Assembly: GCF_021560175.1 (NCBI RefSeq) | Contig: NZ_CP091110.1 | Span: 1,850,001 to 1,914,000, forward strand | DNA length: 64,000 bases | Origin: Neobacillus drentensis | GTDB lineage: Bacteria > Bacillota > Bacilli > Bacillales > Cytobacillaceae | Direction of reading: 5' to 3' | Part shown: in pieces, positions 31,432 to 41,433 of the stretch | Position numbering within the stretch: the first letter of the stretch is position 1 | Layout: each line of letters starts with the position of its first letter | Position numbers and translations under genes: made by a program | The notes under the pieces: model-generated | The model's input: only the letters and a program-made list of their open reading frames with translations | What the model was told of the DNA's origin: nothing | Database searches by the model: none

Positions 31432-31440
31432 TGGTATAAT
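31432..31440 (+). promoter_or_regulatory. extended -10 promoter candidate before spoIIIE
   Basis: TGG plus TATAAT (31435-31440), about 110 bases before spoIIIE. The terminator-like hairpin at 31455-31486 begins within about 10 bases of the predicted start, so an RNA from here would be stopped or attenuated unless read through. Confidence 0.4.
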
Positions 31441-31454
31441 TATCAAAGGAGAAA

Positions 31455-31486
31455 AAGAGCAGCCAAATTTGGGCTGCTTTCTTTAT
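31455..31486 (+). terminator. terminator between ylzJ and spoIIIE
   Basis: AGCAGCC/GGCTGCT stem with a T-rich follow-up (TTCTTT). It ends the tepA-ylzJ unit and may attenuate spoIIIE. Confidence 0.75.
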
Positions 31487-31550
31487 ACATATAGATGAGT
31501 AAGACTTTAGTATATAGCTGAATAACATATTTTTCGTACAAGGTGATTAA

Positions 31551-33908
31551 ATGGCCAAAAAAAAGAGAAGACAACCAAAAAAGAGAGACAATCATTTAAA
31601 ACGGACCGTTCAATTTGAATTATCGGCCCTTGCCATTTTAGCGCTAGCAATTATTTCAATTGCCAAGCTCGGAGCAGTTGGAAAAGCCACCGTTCTATTC
31701 TTCCGTTTTTGGATGGGCGAATGGTACATGCTTGGATTGTTAGGGCTAGTTATATTAAGTGTTTATTTAATGTGGAAACGGAGTGTTCCTTTTTTCTTTC
31801 ATATTAAGTTAGTTGGCACCTATTTTATTATTTCGGCAATCCTCCTATTGAGTCATGTAACACTTTTCCATTTGCTTACCAATAATGGGAAATTTAAAGA
31901 CCCTAGTGTAATTAGTAACACTTGGGAGTTATTTATGATGGAAGTCAGAGGGGAGACAAGCACCACTGACCTTGGCGGAGGGATACTCGGGGCAGTTTTG
32001 TTTGCGTTATTTCACTATCTATTCGCAGAAACAGGAACAAAAATTATTGCATTTATTTTTATACTAATCGGAATCATTTTGCTAACAGGAAAGTCAATTG
32101 GCGATTTCGTTGGAAAAATTATCATGACTGTTTTCGATTTTTCAAGAGGTCAATGGGAAGCATTTAAACTGGATATGTCCGAATGGAAGCAGAAACAAAC
32201 AGAGCGCCGTAATGAGCGCATTGCCGAAAAACAACAGGAAAAAGAGAATCGTCAAAGACAGCCTGCCCCAGTCCCCAACAATGTGCAACATGAACAGGAA
32301 GAAACTATTATTCCTGAGCCTATTATCTCTAGTTTTGCGGATCGGGCCTATATAGATGAACCATCCATCCCTAAACCTGAAACAGAACAAGCAAAAGGGA
32401 AAGAACAAAAGAGTAAGACGGAAGAGGTTGACGATGACAATACCCCGCCAATCTCATTTACCGAAGAGGTAGTGGAAAACGTAACATACGAATTACCGCC
32501 GCTCCGGCTTTTAAAGGCACCAAGGAAGACAGATCAGAGTGGTGAATATGAATTAATACACGCCAATGCGGCAAAGCTCGAACGGACATTCCAATCCTTC
32601 GGAGTAAAAGCCCGCGTTACCCAAGTTCACTTAGGACCTGCTGTTACAAAATACGAGGTCCATCCTGATGTCGGAGTAAAAGTTAGTAAAATTGTCAGCT
32701 TAAGTGATGACATTGCCTTAGCCCTTGCTGCTAAAGGGATCCGGATTGAAGCACCAATTCCAGGCAAATCGGCGATTGGAATTGAGGTTCCAAATTCCGA
32801 AGTAGCCATGGTTTCCTTACGGGAAGTACTTGAAGCTACGCAAAATGATAAGCCCGATGCCAAACTATTAATTGGTCTTGGAAGGGACATCACTGGAGAA
32901 GCCGTTCTAGCTGAATTAAATAAAATGCCGCACTTACTTGTTGCCGGGGCTACTGGAAGCGGAAAGAGTGTTTGCATAAATGGAATTATCACAAGCGTTC
33001 TTATGAGAGCAAAGCCACATGAAGTGAAATTAATGATGATTGACCCGAAAATGGTCGAATTAAATGTTTATAATGGTATTCCACACCTGCTAGCACCGGT
33101 AGTAACCGATGCAAAAAAAGCATCACAAGCTTTGAAAAAAGTAGTAAGTGAGATGGAAAGACGATATGAACTGTTTTCTCATACAGGTACACGTAATATC
33201 GAAGGTTATAATGAGCATGTAAGAAGACATAATCTTGAAGAAAATGATAAGCAGCCCTTATTACCATATATTGTCGTCATTGTTGACGAGTTGGCTGATC
33301 TAATGATGGTTGCTTCATCAGATGTTGAAGATTCGATTACTCGACTAGCGCAAATGGCCCGAGCTGCCGGAATTCATTTAATTATTGCCACCCAGCGGCC
33401 ATCTGTGGATGTCATAACTGGAGTTATTAAAGCGAATATTCCATCACGAATTGCCTTTGCTGTTTCAAGTGCGACCGATTCAAGGACGATCCTCGATATG
33501 GGCGGCGCAGAGAAACTGCTGGGAAGAGGGGATATGCTATTCCTGCCTGTAGGAGCATCCAAGCCTGTTCGCGTTCAAGGTGCCTTTCTCTCAGACCAAG
33601 AGGTAGAAGATACAGTGGAATTTGTTATTTCGCAGCAAAAAGCACAATATCAAGAAGAAATGATTCCGGATGATATTCCAGAGGTAACAGGAGCCGTCGA
33701 TGATGAATTATACAACGATGCTGTCGACTTAATTATTGATATGCAGACGGCATCAGTATCCATGCTGCAGCGCCGGTTCCGGATTGGATATACGAGAGCT
33801 GCACGTCTTATCGATGAAATGGAGGCCCGTGGTGTTGTAGGACCATATGAAGGAAGTAAGCCGCGGACCGTATTACAGGCAAAACCAAATGAAGAGCAGA
33901 GTTCCTAA
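31551..33908 (+). CDS. spoIIIE: DNA translocase SpoIIIE
   Basis: Septum-anchored FtsK/HerA ATPase that pumps the chromosome into the forespore. The 785 residues are nearly the length of B. subtilis SpoIIIE (787). Order: basic N-terminus, four membrane helices (about 20-175), a charged Pro/Gln-rich linker (about 200-320), alpha and beta motor domains with Walker A GATGSGKS (about 465-472) and Walker [13 protein letters not shown], and a gamma winged helix that recognises SRS sites ([21 protein letters not shown]). A terminator follows. Confidence 0.97.
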   Translation: MAKKKRRQPKKRDNHLKRTVQFELSALAILALAIISIAKLGAVGKATVLFFRFWMGEWYMLGLLGLVILSVYLMWKRSVPFFFHIKLVGTYFIISAILLLSHVTLFHLLTNNGKFKDPSVISNTWELFMMEVRGETSTTDLGGGILGAVLFALFHYLFAETGTKIIAFIFILIGIILLTGKSIGDFVGKIIMTVFDFSRGQWEAFKLDMSEWKQKQTERRNERIAEKQQEKENRQRQPAPVPNNVQHEQEETIIPEPIISSFADRAYIDEPSIPKPETEQAKGKEQKSKTEEVDDDNTPPISFTEEVVENVTYELPPLRLLKAPRKTDQSGEYELIHANAAKLERTFQSFGVKARVTQVHLGPAVTKYEVHPDVGVKVSKIVSLSDDIALALAAKGIRIEAPIPGKSAIGIEVPNSEVAMVSLREVLEATQNDKPDAKLLIGLGRDITGEAVLAELNKMPHLLVAGATGSGKSVCINGIITSVLMRAKPHEVKLMMIDPKMVELNVYNGIPHLLAPVVTDAKKASQALKKVVSEMERRYELFSHTGTRNIEGYNEHVRRHNLEENDKQPLLPYIVVIVDELADLMMVASSDVEDSITRLAQMARAAGIHLIIATQRPSVDVITGVIKANIPSRIAFAVSSATDSRTILDMGGAEKLLGRGDMLFLPVGASKPVRVQGAFLSDQEVEDTVEFVISQQKAQYQEEMIPDDIPEVTGAVDDELYNDAVDLIIDMQTASVSMLQRRFRIGYTRAARLIDEMEARGVVGPYEGSKPRTVLQAKPNEEQSS

Positions 33909-33952
33909 ACTCTTTTAGAAAAGAAATTTCTCAGCTAGATAAAAAAAGTAGT

Positions 33953-33979
33953 AAAAAAGAGCCATTCGGCTCTTTTTTT
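33953..33979 (+). terminator. terminator after spoIIIE
   Basis: AAAAAGAGCC, loop ATTC, GGCTCTTTTT. It is the main element of the 347-bp gap before the GntR gene; the rest is AT-rich with the operator-like palindrome at 34213-34226. Confidence 0.9.
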
Positions 33980-34212
33980 GTAAGTCTATTTTCTATAAAA
34001 AGTGATACTATAGTAGTGGAAGGAAGTGATAGCTCATTAATTGATTATTGCTATTTTTCTACTTTTTTCGACACAATTCATGGTTTTCTTCCGAAATTTG
34101 TAAGCGTTTTTATAAATGTTGGTTTATTTCCCCCTTTTTTCGACGAAATTCCATATTCCTATTTATTTATCACAAAAAAAATGTTAATATAAATCCGATT
34201 AGTAGGAATGAT

Positions 34213-34226
34213 ATCAGATGTCTGAT
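34213..34226 (+). promoter_or_regulatory. palindromic operator candidate for the GntR regulator
   Basis: ATCAGA-TG-TCTGAT is a perfect inverted repeat 30 bases upstream of the regulator start and just downstream of a TAATAT -10-like box. Location fits autorepression. Confidence 0.4.
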
Positions 34227-34255
34227 GTCTTAGGAAAAAGGCTGGAGGAAACAGC

Positions 34256-34981
34256 ATGTCTATTAGGTCAGATAACCGGCACTTATATTTACAAGTAATC
34301 GATCGGTTGAAGCAGGATATTGAAAATGGGGTCTATAAAGAAAAAGAAAAGCTGCCTTCAGAATTCGATCTTGCGAAACAACTGGGGGTAAGCAGGGCAA
34401 CTCTTAGGGAAGCACTCCGTATTCTAGAAGAGGAGAACGTTATCATAAGACGCCATGGTGTTGGTACTTTTGTAAACGGAAGACCCATGTTTACGTCTGG
34501 GATTGAACAACTAAATAGTGTCACTGACATGATCAAACAAGTTGGGATGAAACCTGGGACTATTTTCTTAAGTTCATCAACTCAAGGTCCTACCGAGGAG
34601 GATATTCGTCGTTTCTCATGTTCTGCTAATGAGGAGATTTTCGTGATGGAGAGGGTTAGAACTGCAAACGGAGAACCGGTAGTTTACTGCATAGACAAGG
34701 TTCCGGAAAGCATTTTGCCTGAAACATTTTCCCATGAGGAAGAATCTATTTTTCAGATTTTAGATGAGGCGGCAAATCGCAGAATTACATACGCAGTTGC
34801 CCAAATAGAACCTTTAGGTTACCACGAGAAAATTTCACCCATTTTAGAATGTGATCCAGAAACTGCTTTGTTAGTGTTAAAGCAAATGCATTTCGATGAA
34901 ACGGATGAACCTGTCCTATTCTCGGTAAACTATTTTAAGGCGGATAAATTTAGTTTTCATGTATTAAGAAAAAGAACATAA
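34256..34981 (+). CDS. ymfC: GntR-family transcriptional regulator (HutC/UTRA type)
   Basis: A 241-residue regulator. The N-terminal winged helix ([41 protein letters not shown], about 30-75) binds DNA; the C-terminal UTRA domain (about 95-235) binds a small-molecule effector. GGCTGGAGGAAAC precedes the ATG. It lies directly upstream of the nucleoside ABC importer, so it is the likely local regulator, although this is inferred from adjacency. B. subtilis has YmfC at the same place after spoIIIE. Confidence 0.88.
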   Translation: MSIRSDNRHLYLQVIDRLKQDIENGVYKEKEKLPSEFDLAKQLGVSRATLREALRILEEENVIIRRHGVGTFVNGRPMFTSGIEQLNSVTDMIKQVGMKPGTIFLSSSTQGPTEEDIRRFSCSANEEIFVMERVRTANGEPVVYCIDKVPESILPETFSHEEESIFQILDEAANRRITYAVAQIEPLGYHEKISPILECDPETALLVLKQMHFDETDEPVLFSVNYFKADKFSFHVLRKRT

Positions 34982-35068
34982 TTTTTTTGTTAATAGGTGT
35001 AAACGGTAAACAAATGAAGTGTCAACATTTCTACTAAATCAAACAACATTCTTAGGGGGTATATTTCT

Positions 35069-36145
35069 TTGAAAATACGTAAAATTGGAATGGCGCTTTC
35101 TCTAGTTCTTGCTGCTGGAACACTTTTAGGTGCTTGTGGAAAAAGCAATGATACAAGCAAGGGTGGAACATCAGATAAATCAAAAGCATTCTCTGTAGCA
35201 ATGGTTACTGACGTTGGCGGTGTAGATGACAAATCATTTAACCAATCAGCTTGGGAAGGTCTTCAGAAATTTGGTAAAGACAATAACATGTCCAAAGGTA
35301 AAGGCGGATATGATTACGTACAATCAAAATCTGATGCTGACTACTCTACTAACTTAAATACACTTGCTCGTCAAAATTTTAGCTTAGTATTTGGTATTGG
35401 TTATTTAATGCAGGGTGCGGTTGAAGAAATTGCTAAGCAGCAAAAAGATAAGCATTTCGCCATTGTTGACTCTGAAGTGAAACAACCTAACGTTGCAAGT
35501 ATCCTATTTAAAGAACAAGAAGCTTCATTCCTAGCGGGCGTGGCAGCAGCAATGACAACTAAATCCAACAAGATTGGGTTTATTGGCGGTATCGAAGGTG
35601 CTGTTATTGAACGTTTTGAATCAGGATTTGTAGCGGGTGTTAAAGCGGCGAAGCCAGAAGCAACTGTTGACATTCAATATGCTGGTGCATTTGATAAAGC
35701 AGAACTTGGCCAATCAATCGCTTCAAAAATGTACTCTTCCGGCGCAGATGTTGTTTTCCATGCTGCTGGTGGAACAGGTGTTGGTTTATTCAAAGAAGCA
35801 AATGACCTTAAGAAAAAAGATCCATCACGTGAGATTTGGGCAATTGGGGTTGACAGTGATCAAGCTAATATGGGTCCAGATGTTGTTTTAACTTCCGCTC
35901 TTAAACGAGTAGACAATGCTGTTATCGACGTTTCTACAAAAGCGAAAGATGGTAATTTCCCTGGCGGAAAAGTTGCCTTATACGGTCTAGCTGAAGACGG
36001 TGTTGGTTTATCACCAATCAATAGCAAAGCACCAAATAAAGCCGCTATTGAAACTGCTGTCAAAGATTGGACGGACAAAATTAAAGCAGGTACTATAAAA
36101 GTTCCAGGTACTCGTGCAGAATTAAAAACATTCAGCGCAAAATAA
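35069..36145 (+). CDS. nupN: BMP-family nucleoside-binding lipoprotein
   Basis: Extracytoplasmic substrate-binding subunit of a nucleoside ABC importer. The 358 residues start with a lipoprotein signal (LLGAC, lipidated Cys23), followed by a Ser/Lys/Gly linker and the BMP domain (AMVTDVGGVDDKSFNQSAWEG). B. subtilis NupN (YufN) is 359 residues and transports guanosine with NupOPQ; the matching lengths of all four proteins support orthology. Start TTG with AGGGGGT eight bases upstream. In B. subtilis the nup operon is elsewhere, so the location next to ymfC differs. Confidence 0.9.
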   Translation: MKIRKIGMALSLVLAAGTLLGACGKSNDTSKGGTSDKSKAFSVAMVTDVGGVDDKSFNQSAWEGLQKFGKDNNMSKGKGGYDYVQSKSDADYSTNLNTLARQNFSLVFGIGYLMQGAVEEIAKQQKDKHFAIVDSEVKQPNVASILFKEQEASFLAGVAAAMTTKSNKIGFIGGIEGAVIERFESGFVAGVKAAKPEATVDIQYAGAFDKAELGQSIASKMYSSGADVVFHAAGGTGVGLFKEANDLKKKDPSREIWAIGVDSDQANMGPDVVLTSALKRVDNAVIDVSTKAKDGNFPGGKVALYGLAEDGVGLSPINSKAPNKAAIETAVKDWTDKIKAGTIKVPGTRAELKTFSAK

Positions 36146-36154
36146 TAATAATAG

Positions 36155-36192
36155 GGAATAAGCTGGTCTTGCTGCCTGCTTATTCCTTCTTA
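36155..36192 (+). terminator. stem-loop between binding protein and ATPase genes
   Basis: GGAATAAGC and GCTTATTCC, followed by TTCTT. Leaky terminators here commonly let the binding protein be made in excess over the permease. Confidence 0.65.
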
Positions 36193-36345
36193 ATGAAATC
36201 CTAACTGAAGTGTAGAAGCACATTCTACCTTTCATTTAAGATTTTACCGGGGAGTAATCCCTGTTTTTTTAAAAATCTGAAAGGTCTGACCTCTTACTAC
36301 TATTGGTCAATTTTTCCTTTTATCTTATCGCAGGGAGTGAGAAAG

Positions 36346-37881
36346 ATGGATTTTGTAATTGAAATGCTCAACATTCGTAAAGAATTTGGCGGTTTCGTTG
36401 CGAATGATAACATTACCCTTCAGTTAAAGAAGGGCGAAATTCATGCATTACTTGGTGAAAATGGTGCAGGTAAATCCACCTTAATGAACGTTCTTTTTGG
36501 GCTATATCAGCCGGAGCAAGGTGAAATTCGTGTCAAAGGGAAACCTGTGAAAATCACCAACCCTAACATTGCAAATGATCTAGGAATCGGCATGGTGCAC
36601 CAGCACTTTATGCTTGTCGATACTTTTACGGTAACAGAAAATATTATACTTGGCAGAGAAATCACAACGGGCGGAAGAATAGATCTTAAAAAGGCAGAAA
36701 AAGAGGTTCGTGAAATTTCTGAACGTTATGGTCTAGCAGTGGATCCGCAAGCAAAGATATCTGATATTTCCGTGGGAATGCAGCAAAGGGTCGAAATTCT
36801 AAAAACTTTATACCGTGGTGCGGAGATCGTCATTTTTGATGAACCATCTGCTGTACTTACACCTCAGGAAATTAAAGAACTTATGCAAATTATGAAAACG
36901 CTTATAAAAGAAGGTAAATCTATTATTCTCATTACCCATAAATTGAAAGAGATTATGGAAGTAGCTGACCGCTGTACGGTCATCCGTAAAGGTAAAGGGA
37001 TTGGTACCGTTAATGTAAGTGAAACAAATCCTAATGAACTGGCGAGCTTAATGGTTGGTCGTGAAGTGGTCTTTAAAACAGAAAAGACTGAAGCAAAACC
37101 ACAACAAGACGTCCTTACTGTTCAAGATTTAGTCGTAAAAGATTCACGCGGCATTAATATTGTCAACGATTTAAATCTAAGTGTGAAAGCTGGTGAAATT
37201 GTTGGTATCGCCGGGATTGATGGTAATGGGCAAACTGAACTAATTGAAGCCATTACCGGATTACGAAAGGCAGAAAGCGGCAGCATTAAATTAAACGGAA
37301 AAGAACTTATTAACCAAACACCACGCAAGATTACAGAATCAGGGGTTGGCCATATCCCGCAGGACCGTCATAAACATGGACTTGTTTTAAACTTTCCAAT
37401 AGGCGAGAACATGGTGTTGCAAACGTATAATAAAAAGCCATTCTCAAAAGGCGGAGTCCTAAACTTTAAAGAAATTTATAAAAAAGCACGAACTTTAATT
37501 AGTGAGTTTGATGTTCGAACACCAACCGAATATACTTTGGCTCGTGCCTTATCCGGCGGTAATCAGCAAAAGGCGATTATTGGCCGCGAGGTCGATCGGA
37601 ATCCGGATCTGTTAATTGCAGCACAGCCTACACGTGGTTTGGATGTCGGGGCAATTGAATTTATTCATAAACGGCTGATTGAACAGCGTGACCATGGTAA
37701 AGCCGTTTTACTGGTTTCATTTGAATTGGATGAAATTCTCAACGTGAGTGACCGAATTGCTGTCATCTATGAAGGGAAAATCGTTGCTATCGTCAATCCT
37801 AAAGAAACATCGGAGCAGGAGCTTGGCTTGTTGATGGCTGGGTCAAATAGAAAGGAAGCAGGTGAACACTCCCATGCTTAA
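36346..37881 (+). CDS. nupO: nucleoside ABC transporter ATPase, two-domain
   Basis: A 511-residue duplicated ATPase of the sugar/nucleoside (CUT2-like) group. First half: Walker A GENGAGKST near residue 40, signature ISVGMQQRVEI, Walker B VIFDEPSAVLTP. Second half: IDGNGQTELIEAITG in place of a normal Walker A (no GKS/T), LSGGNQQKAIIGRE signature. Loss of the second Walker A lysine is typical of this group. ATG at 36346 with AGGGAGTGAG upstream. Overlaps nupP by eight bases. Confidence 0.92.
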   Translation: MDFVIEMLNIRKEFGGFVANDNITLQLKKGEIHALLGENGAGKSTLMNVLFGLYQPEQGEIRVKGKPVKITNPNIANDLGIGMVHQHFMLVDTFTVTENIILGREITTGGRIDLKKAEKEVREISERYGLAVDPQAKISDISVGMQQRVEILKTLYRGAEIVIFDEPSAVLTPQEIKELMQIMKTLIKEGKSIILITHKLKEIMEVADRCTVIRKGKGIGTVNVSETNPNELASLMVGREVVFKTEKTEAKPQQDVLTVQDLVVKDSRGINIVNDLNLSVKAGEIVGIAGIDGNGQTELIEAITGLRKAESGSIKLNGKELINQTPRKITESGVGHIPQDRHKHGLVLNFPIGENMVLQTYNKKPFSKGGVLNFKEIYKKARTLISEFDVRTPTEYTLARALSGGNQQKAIIGREVDRNPDLLIAAQPTRGLDVGAIEFIHKRLIEQRDHGKAVLLVSFELDEILNVSDRIAVIYEGKIVAIVNPKETSEQELGLLMAGSNRKEAGEHSHA

Positions 37882-38920
37882 ACGCTTTAATAGTATTTTA
37901 ACACCGATTATTTCTGTTTTATTAGGTATTATTGTTGGTACCATTATCATGGTTATCAGCGGTTATGATCCTGTGGCAGCTTTCGCGGCCCTCTGGAATG
38001 GGGCTTTTGGTGAATCTTATTATATAGGGGAATCCATAAGACAGGTTACACCTTATATTCTTGCTGGTTTAGCTGTTGCATTTGCCTTCCGCGTAGGCCT
38101 GTTTAATATCGGGGTAGAAGGACAATTTCTTGTCGGCTGGCTTGCCGCAGTTTGGGTGGGAGTAGCCTTTGATCTTCCAAAAGCTATTCATCTGCCACTT
38201 GCCATTTTAGCTGCAATGGCAGCAGGGGCTTTGTGGGCATTCATCCCTGGCTTTTTAAAAGCTCGTTTCCGAGTTCATGAAGTAATCGTTACAATTATGA
38301 TGAACTATGTTGCCTTACACGTTTCCAATTACATTATTAAAAATATCATCACCGATAATAAAGATAAAACCGATATGATTAAGGAATCTGCATCTTTAAG
38401 ATCGGACTGGTTACAAAGTATTACGGATTATTCACGGCTTCATTGGGGTATTGTTATTGCCATTATTGGTTGTATTGTTATGTGGTTTTTACTTGAAAGA
38501 ACAACAAGAGGATTTGAATTACGTGCTGTTGGTTTTAACCAGCATGCCGCTCATTACGCAGGAATGAGTGTAAATAAAAATATTATCCTCTCTATGGTTA
38601 TTGCTGGTGCCTTTGCTGGATTGGCAGGGTCAATGGAAGGATTAGGTACTTTTGGCTATGCGACAGTAAAAGGCGGTTTCACTGGTGTCGGATTTGATGG
38701 GATTGCGGTTGCCTTACTTGGTGCCAATACCTCATTAGGAGTATTTTTCGCGGCATTACTATTTGGTTCATTAAAAGTAGGGGCATTGAATATGCCGCTT
38801 GAGGCCGGTGTTCCCAATGAACTAGTTGATATCATTATTGCCTTGATCGTATTCTTTGTTGCTTCAAGTTATATAATAAGGGTATTTCTTGACCGATTTA
38901 GTAAAAAGGAGGTGAAGTAA
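37874..38920 (+). CDS. nupP: nucleoside ABC transporter permease 1
   Basis: A 348-residue BPD_transp_2 family membrane protein with about nine hydrophobic segments and the permease motif RAVGFNQHAAHYAGMSVNKN. Pairs with NupQ to form the channel. ATG at 37874 is chosen, with AGGTG about nine bases upstream; it starts inside the end of nupO, so translation is coupled. Confidence 0.92.
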   Translation: MLKRFNSILTPIISVLLGIIVGTIIMVISGYDPVAAFAALWNGAFGESYYIGESIRQVTPYILAGLAVAFAFRVGLFNIGVEGQFLVGWLAAVWVGVAFDLPKAIHLPLAILAAMAAGALWAFIPGFLKARFRVHEVIVTIMMNYVALHVSNYIIKNIITDNKDKTDMIKESASLRSDWLQSITDYSRLHWGIVIAIIGCIVMWFLLERTTRGFELRAVGFNQHAAHYAGMSVNKNIILSMVIAGAFAGLAGSMEGLGTFGYATVKGGFTGVGFDGIAVALLGANTSLGVFFAALLFGSLKVGALNMPLEAGVPNELVDIIIALIVFFVASSYIIRVFLDRFSKKEVK

Positions 38921-38921
38921 G

Positions 38922-39881
38922 TTGAGCTTAATGGAAATCTTAATCATCGTCGTTCCATCCACATTATTATGGGCAGCTCCTCTTGTCTTCACTGCATTAG
39001 GCGGTATTTTTTCAGAGCGTTCCGGTGTTGTAAACATTGGTCTTGAGGGTTTAATGGTAATCGGGGCATTTACTGCGATTGTTTTCAATCTTACCTTTGT
39101 TGACACGTTTGGAAGCCTAACTCCATGGCTTGCGATCCTCGTTGCTATGGTAGCAGGTGCGATTTTTTCATTGTTACATGCGGTTGCAGCGATCACCTTC
39201 CGTGCTGACCATACCGTTTCCGGTGTGGCGATAAACTTATTAGCAACAGGTTTAACCTTGTTCCTAGTCAAGCTTATCTATGATAAGGGTGAAACAGATA
39301 TTATCAACAAAGGTTTTAACAAAATTGATATTCCAGTTTTAAAAGATATCCCGATTATTGGGGAAATATTCTTCCAAAACACTTATTGGACATCATTCCT
39401 TGCTATTATTGTGGCAATTATCGTTTGGTACATTGTCTATAAAACACCATTTGGTCTTCGTCTTCGTTCGGTAGGAGAACATCCAATGGCGGCAGATACA
39501 ATGGGGATTAACGTGACAAAAATGCGTTATCTAGGTGTAATCATTTCAGGAGCGTTAGGTGGAATCGGCGGCGGAGTTTACGCTCAATCGATTACCTCTA
39601 ACTTCAGCCACTCTACGATCAGTGGTCAAGGTTTTATGGCTATCGCAGCGATGATTTTTGGTAAATGGCATCCACTTGGTGCGATGGGTGCAGCTATTTT
39701 CTTTGGATTTGCTCAAAGTATCAGTATTATCGGTTCAAGTTTACCGTTCTTAAAAGAAATTCCAAATGTCTACTTGTTAATTGCTCCATATGTATTAACA
39801 ATCCTTGCTTTAACCGGATTTATCGGCCGTGCCGATGCTCCGAAAGCAAGTGGTACCCATTATATTAAAGGCAGTCGGTGA
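38922..39881 (+). CDS. nupQ: nucleoside ABC transporter permease 2
   Basis: A 319-residue BPD_transp_2 permease, the second half of the channel. It has the motif RSVGEHPMAADTMGINVTKMR and a GVVNIGLEG segment near residue 35. TTG start with a full AAAGGAGGTGA seven bases upstream, inside the end of nupP. Ends the importer operon at a strong terminator. Confidence 0.92.
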   Translation: MSLMEILIIVVPSTLLWAAPLVFTALGGIFSERSGVVNIGLEGLMVIGAFTAIVFNLTFVDTFGSLTPWLAILVAMVAGAIFSLLHAVAAITFRADHTVSGVAINLLATGLTLFLVKLIYDKGETDIINKGFNKIDIPVLKDIPIIGEIFFQNTYWTSFLAIIVAIIVWYIVYKTPFGLRLRSVGEHPMAADTMGINVTKMRYLGVIISGALGGIGGGVYAQSITSNFSHSTISGQGFMAIAAMIFGKWHPLGAMGAAIFFGFAQSISIIGSSLPFLKEIPNVYLLIAPYVLTILALTGFIGRADAPKASGTHYIKGSR

Positions 39882-39885
39882 TTGG

Positions 39886-39917
39886 AAGAGCTCTCAGCAA
39901 ATGAGAGCTCTTTTTTT
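39886..39917 (+). terminator. terminator after nupQ
   Basis: AAGAGCTCTCA and TGAGAGCTCTT (11 bp perfect) with a 5-base loop, followed by TTTTTT. Confidence 0.92.
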
Positions 39918-40152
39918 ATGGCTGTGTTAAAGGTTATTGTTAATTTTTAGCATGTTGATTGGAGCGAAGCCACTGGAGCGGAAATCAATATTCAGGATTA
40001 ACGAAGCATTTTTAATAAATAAGCGTAATTTCTTGTATTGTACGGGCTTGGCAAATTATAGTAAGAAGTATAGGTATTTTTACAAAAGGAAAAGATATAA
40101 AGAAAAATGTTTACATATTATAAGTAAGCCCTTTAGAAAAAGGAGGATTACA

Positions 40153-41433
40153 ATGGACTCAACTGCAGAAAAAATCACAGAATTGCAGGGTTATAAACTC
40201 CATGTTATTGCAACCGAAAAGTATAAGACCAATACATTCGTTTGGCGAATGAAAGCACCTTTAACAAAAGAAGATGTAACGAAACGGGCCCTGCTTCCGC
40301 ATGTTTTACAAAGCAGCTCAGCCAAACATACATCTACAACAGCATTACGCTCTTATTTAGATGAGCTTTACGGTGCAACTCTTTATGTTGATTTGGCTAA
40401 AAAAGGTGAATACCATGTGATGAGTGTATCCTTAGAAATAGCCAATGAAAAATTCTTAAGTGACCCAGAACCGCTGTTGAAAAAAGGATTTGAACTGCTA
40501 TCAGAGATTTTAACAAATCCAAATGCAAGTGGAAATGCCTTTGATCAGGATACAGTGGAAAAGGAAAAACGAGTCCTAAAATCTCGGATTCAATCTGTTT
40601 TCGATGATAAAATGCGCTATTCGAGTGTCCGCCTATTAGAAGAAATGTGTAAAGACGAACCATATGCCCTCCAGGTTAATGGGGAAGCCAGCGATGTTGA
40701 TGCAATCACACCGGAAAATTTATACGAATATTATCAAAAGGCGTTTTCAGAAGATGAAATGGATCTTTATGTAATTGGTGATGTGAAAGAAGAAGAAGTA
40801 AAACAACTAGCAGGCCAGTTACTACAGTTTGAGAATCGTACCCCGAAAAAAGTACAAACTGAAAAATCAGCCTCTAGATCGAATGTGAATGAAGTGAAAG
40901 AAGTACAGGATGTAAAACAAGGTAAATTAAATATTGGGTACAGGACAAATATTGTGTATGGAGATCCTGATTATTTTGCTCTTCAAGTATTTAATGGGGT
41001 TTTTGGAGGCTTTTCACATTCAAAACTATTTATTAATGTTCGTGAAAAGGCCAGTCTTGCTTACTATGCGGCAAGCCGGCTTGAGAGCCATAAAGGCCTA
41101 ATGCTAGTTATGTCAGGGATTGATTTGAAAAACTATGACCAGGCAGTCGGAATCATTCATGAACAGATGGATGCGATGAAAAAAGGAGATTTCACCGACC
41201 AAGAGTTAGAGCAGACCAAAGCCGTTATCCAAAATCAAATTATGGAGACAGTGGACACGGCCAGAGGCTTAACCGAAATTCTGTATCATAATGTGGTGGC
41301 AGGTACGACGATAGCTCTTGATACCTGGATGAATGAAATGAATAAAGTGACAAAGGAAGAAATCACAGCAGTGGCAGAAAAGATTCAGCTTGATACGATT
41401 TATTTCTTAACGGGAACGGAGGCGGGCAAATAA
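40153..41433 (+). CDS. ymfF: M16-like peptidase homologue without zinc motif, YmfF
   Basis: A 426-residue M16 fold protein lacking HxxEH in the place where it should be: the segment after LLPHVLQSSSAKH reads STTALRSYLDELYGATLYVD. The C-terminal half keeps the family region FGGFSHSKLFINVREKASLAYYA. It is likely a non-catalytic partner of YmfH, as paired M16 proteins often form active/inactive heterodimers. The ATG at 40153 follows AGGAGGA; the open frame extends 216 bases upstream but through sequence without family similarity. The stop overlaps ymfH by one base. Confidence 0.88.
   Translation: MDSTAEKITELQGYKLHVIATEKYKTNTFVWRMKAPLTKEDVTKRALLPHVLQSSSAKHTSTTALRSYLDELYGATLYVDLAKKGEYHVMSVSLEIANEKFLSDPEPLLKKGFELLSEILTNPNASGNAFDQDTVEKEKRVLKSRIQSVFDDKMRYSSVRLLEEMCKDEPYALQVNGEASDVDAITPENLYEYYQKAFSEDEMDLYVIGDVKEEEVKQLAGQLLQFENRTPKKVQTEKSASRSNVNEVKEVQDVKQGKLNIGYRTNIVYGDPDYFALQVFNGVFGGFSHSKLFINVREKASLAYYAASRLESHKGLMLVMSGIDLKNYDQAVGIIHEQMDAMKKGDFTDQELEQTKAVIQNQIMETVDTARGLTEILYHNVVAGTTIALDTWMNEMNKVTKEEITAVAEKIQLDTIYFLTGTEAGK

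Noticed and set aside
34994..35012. CcpA site before the nucleoside importer (TGTAAACGGTAAACA)
   Set aside because: It has one base too many between the half-sites compared with the operator consensus; better described as a GTAAAC direct repeat.
39937..40152. 72-codon N-terminal extension of ymfF
   Set aside because: AGGAGGA and the ATG at 40153 mark the normal start; the extension is not like any M16 N-terminus and begins right after a terminator.
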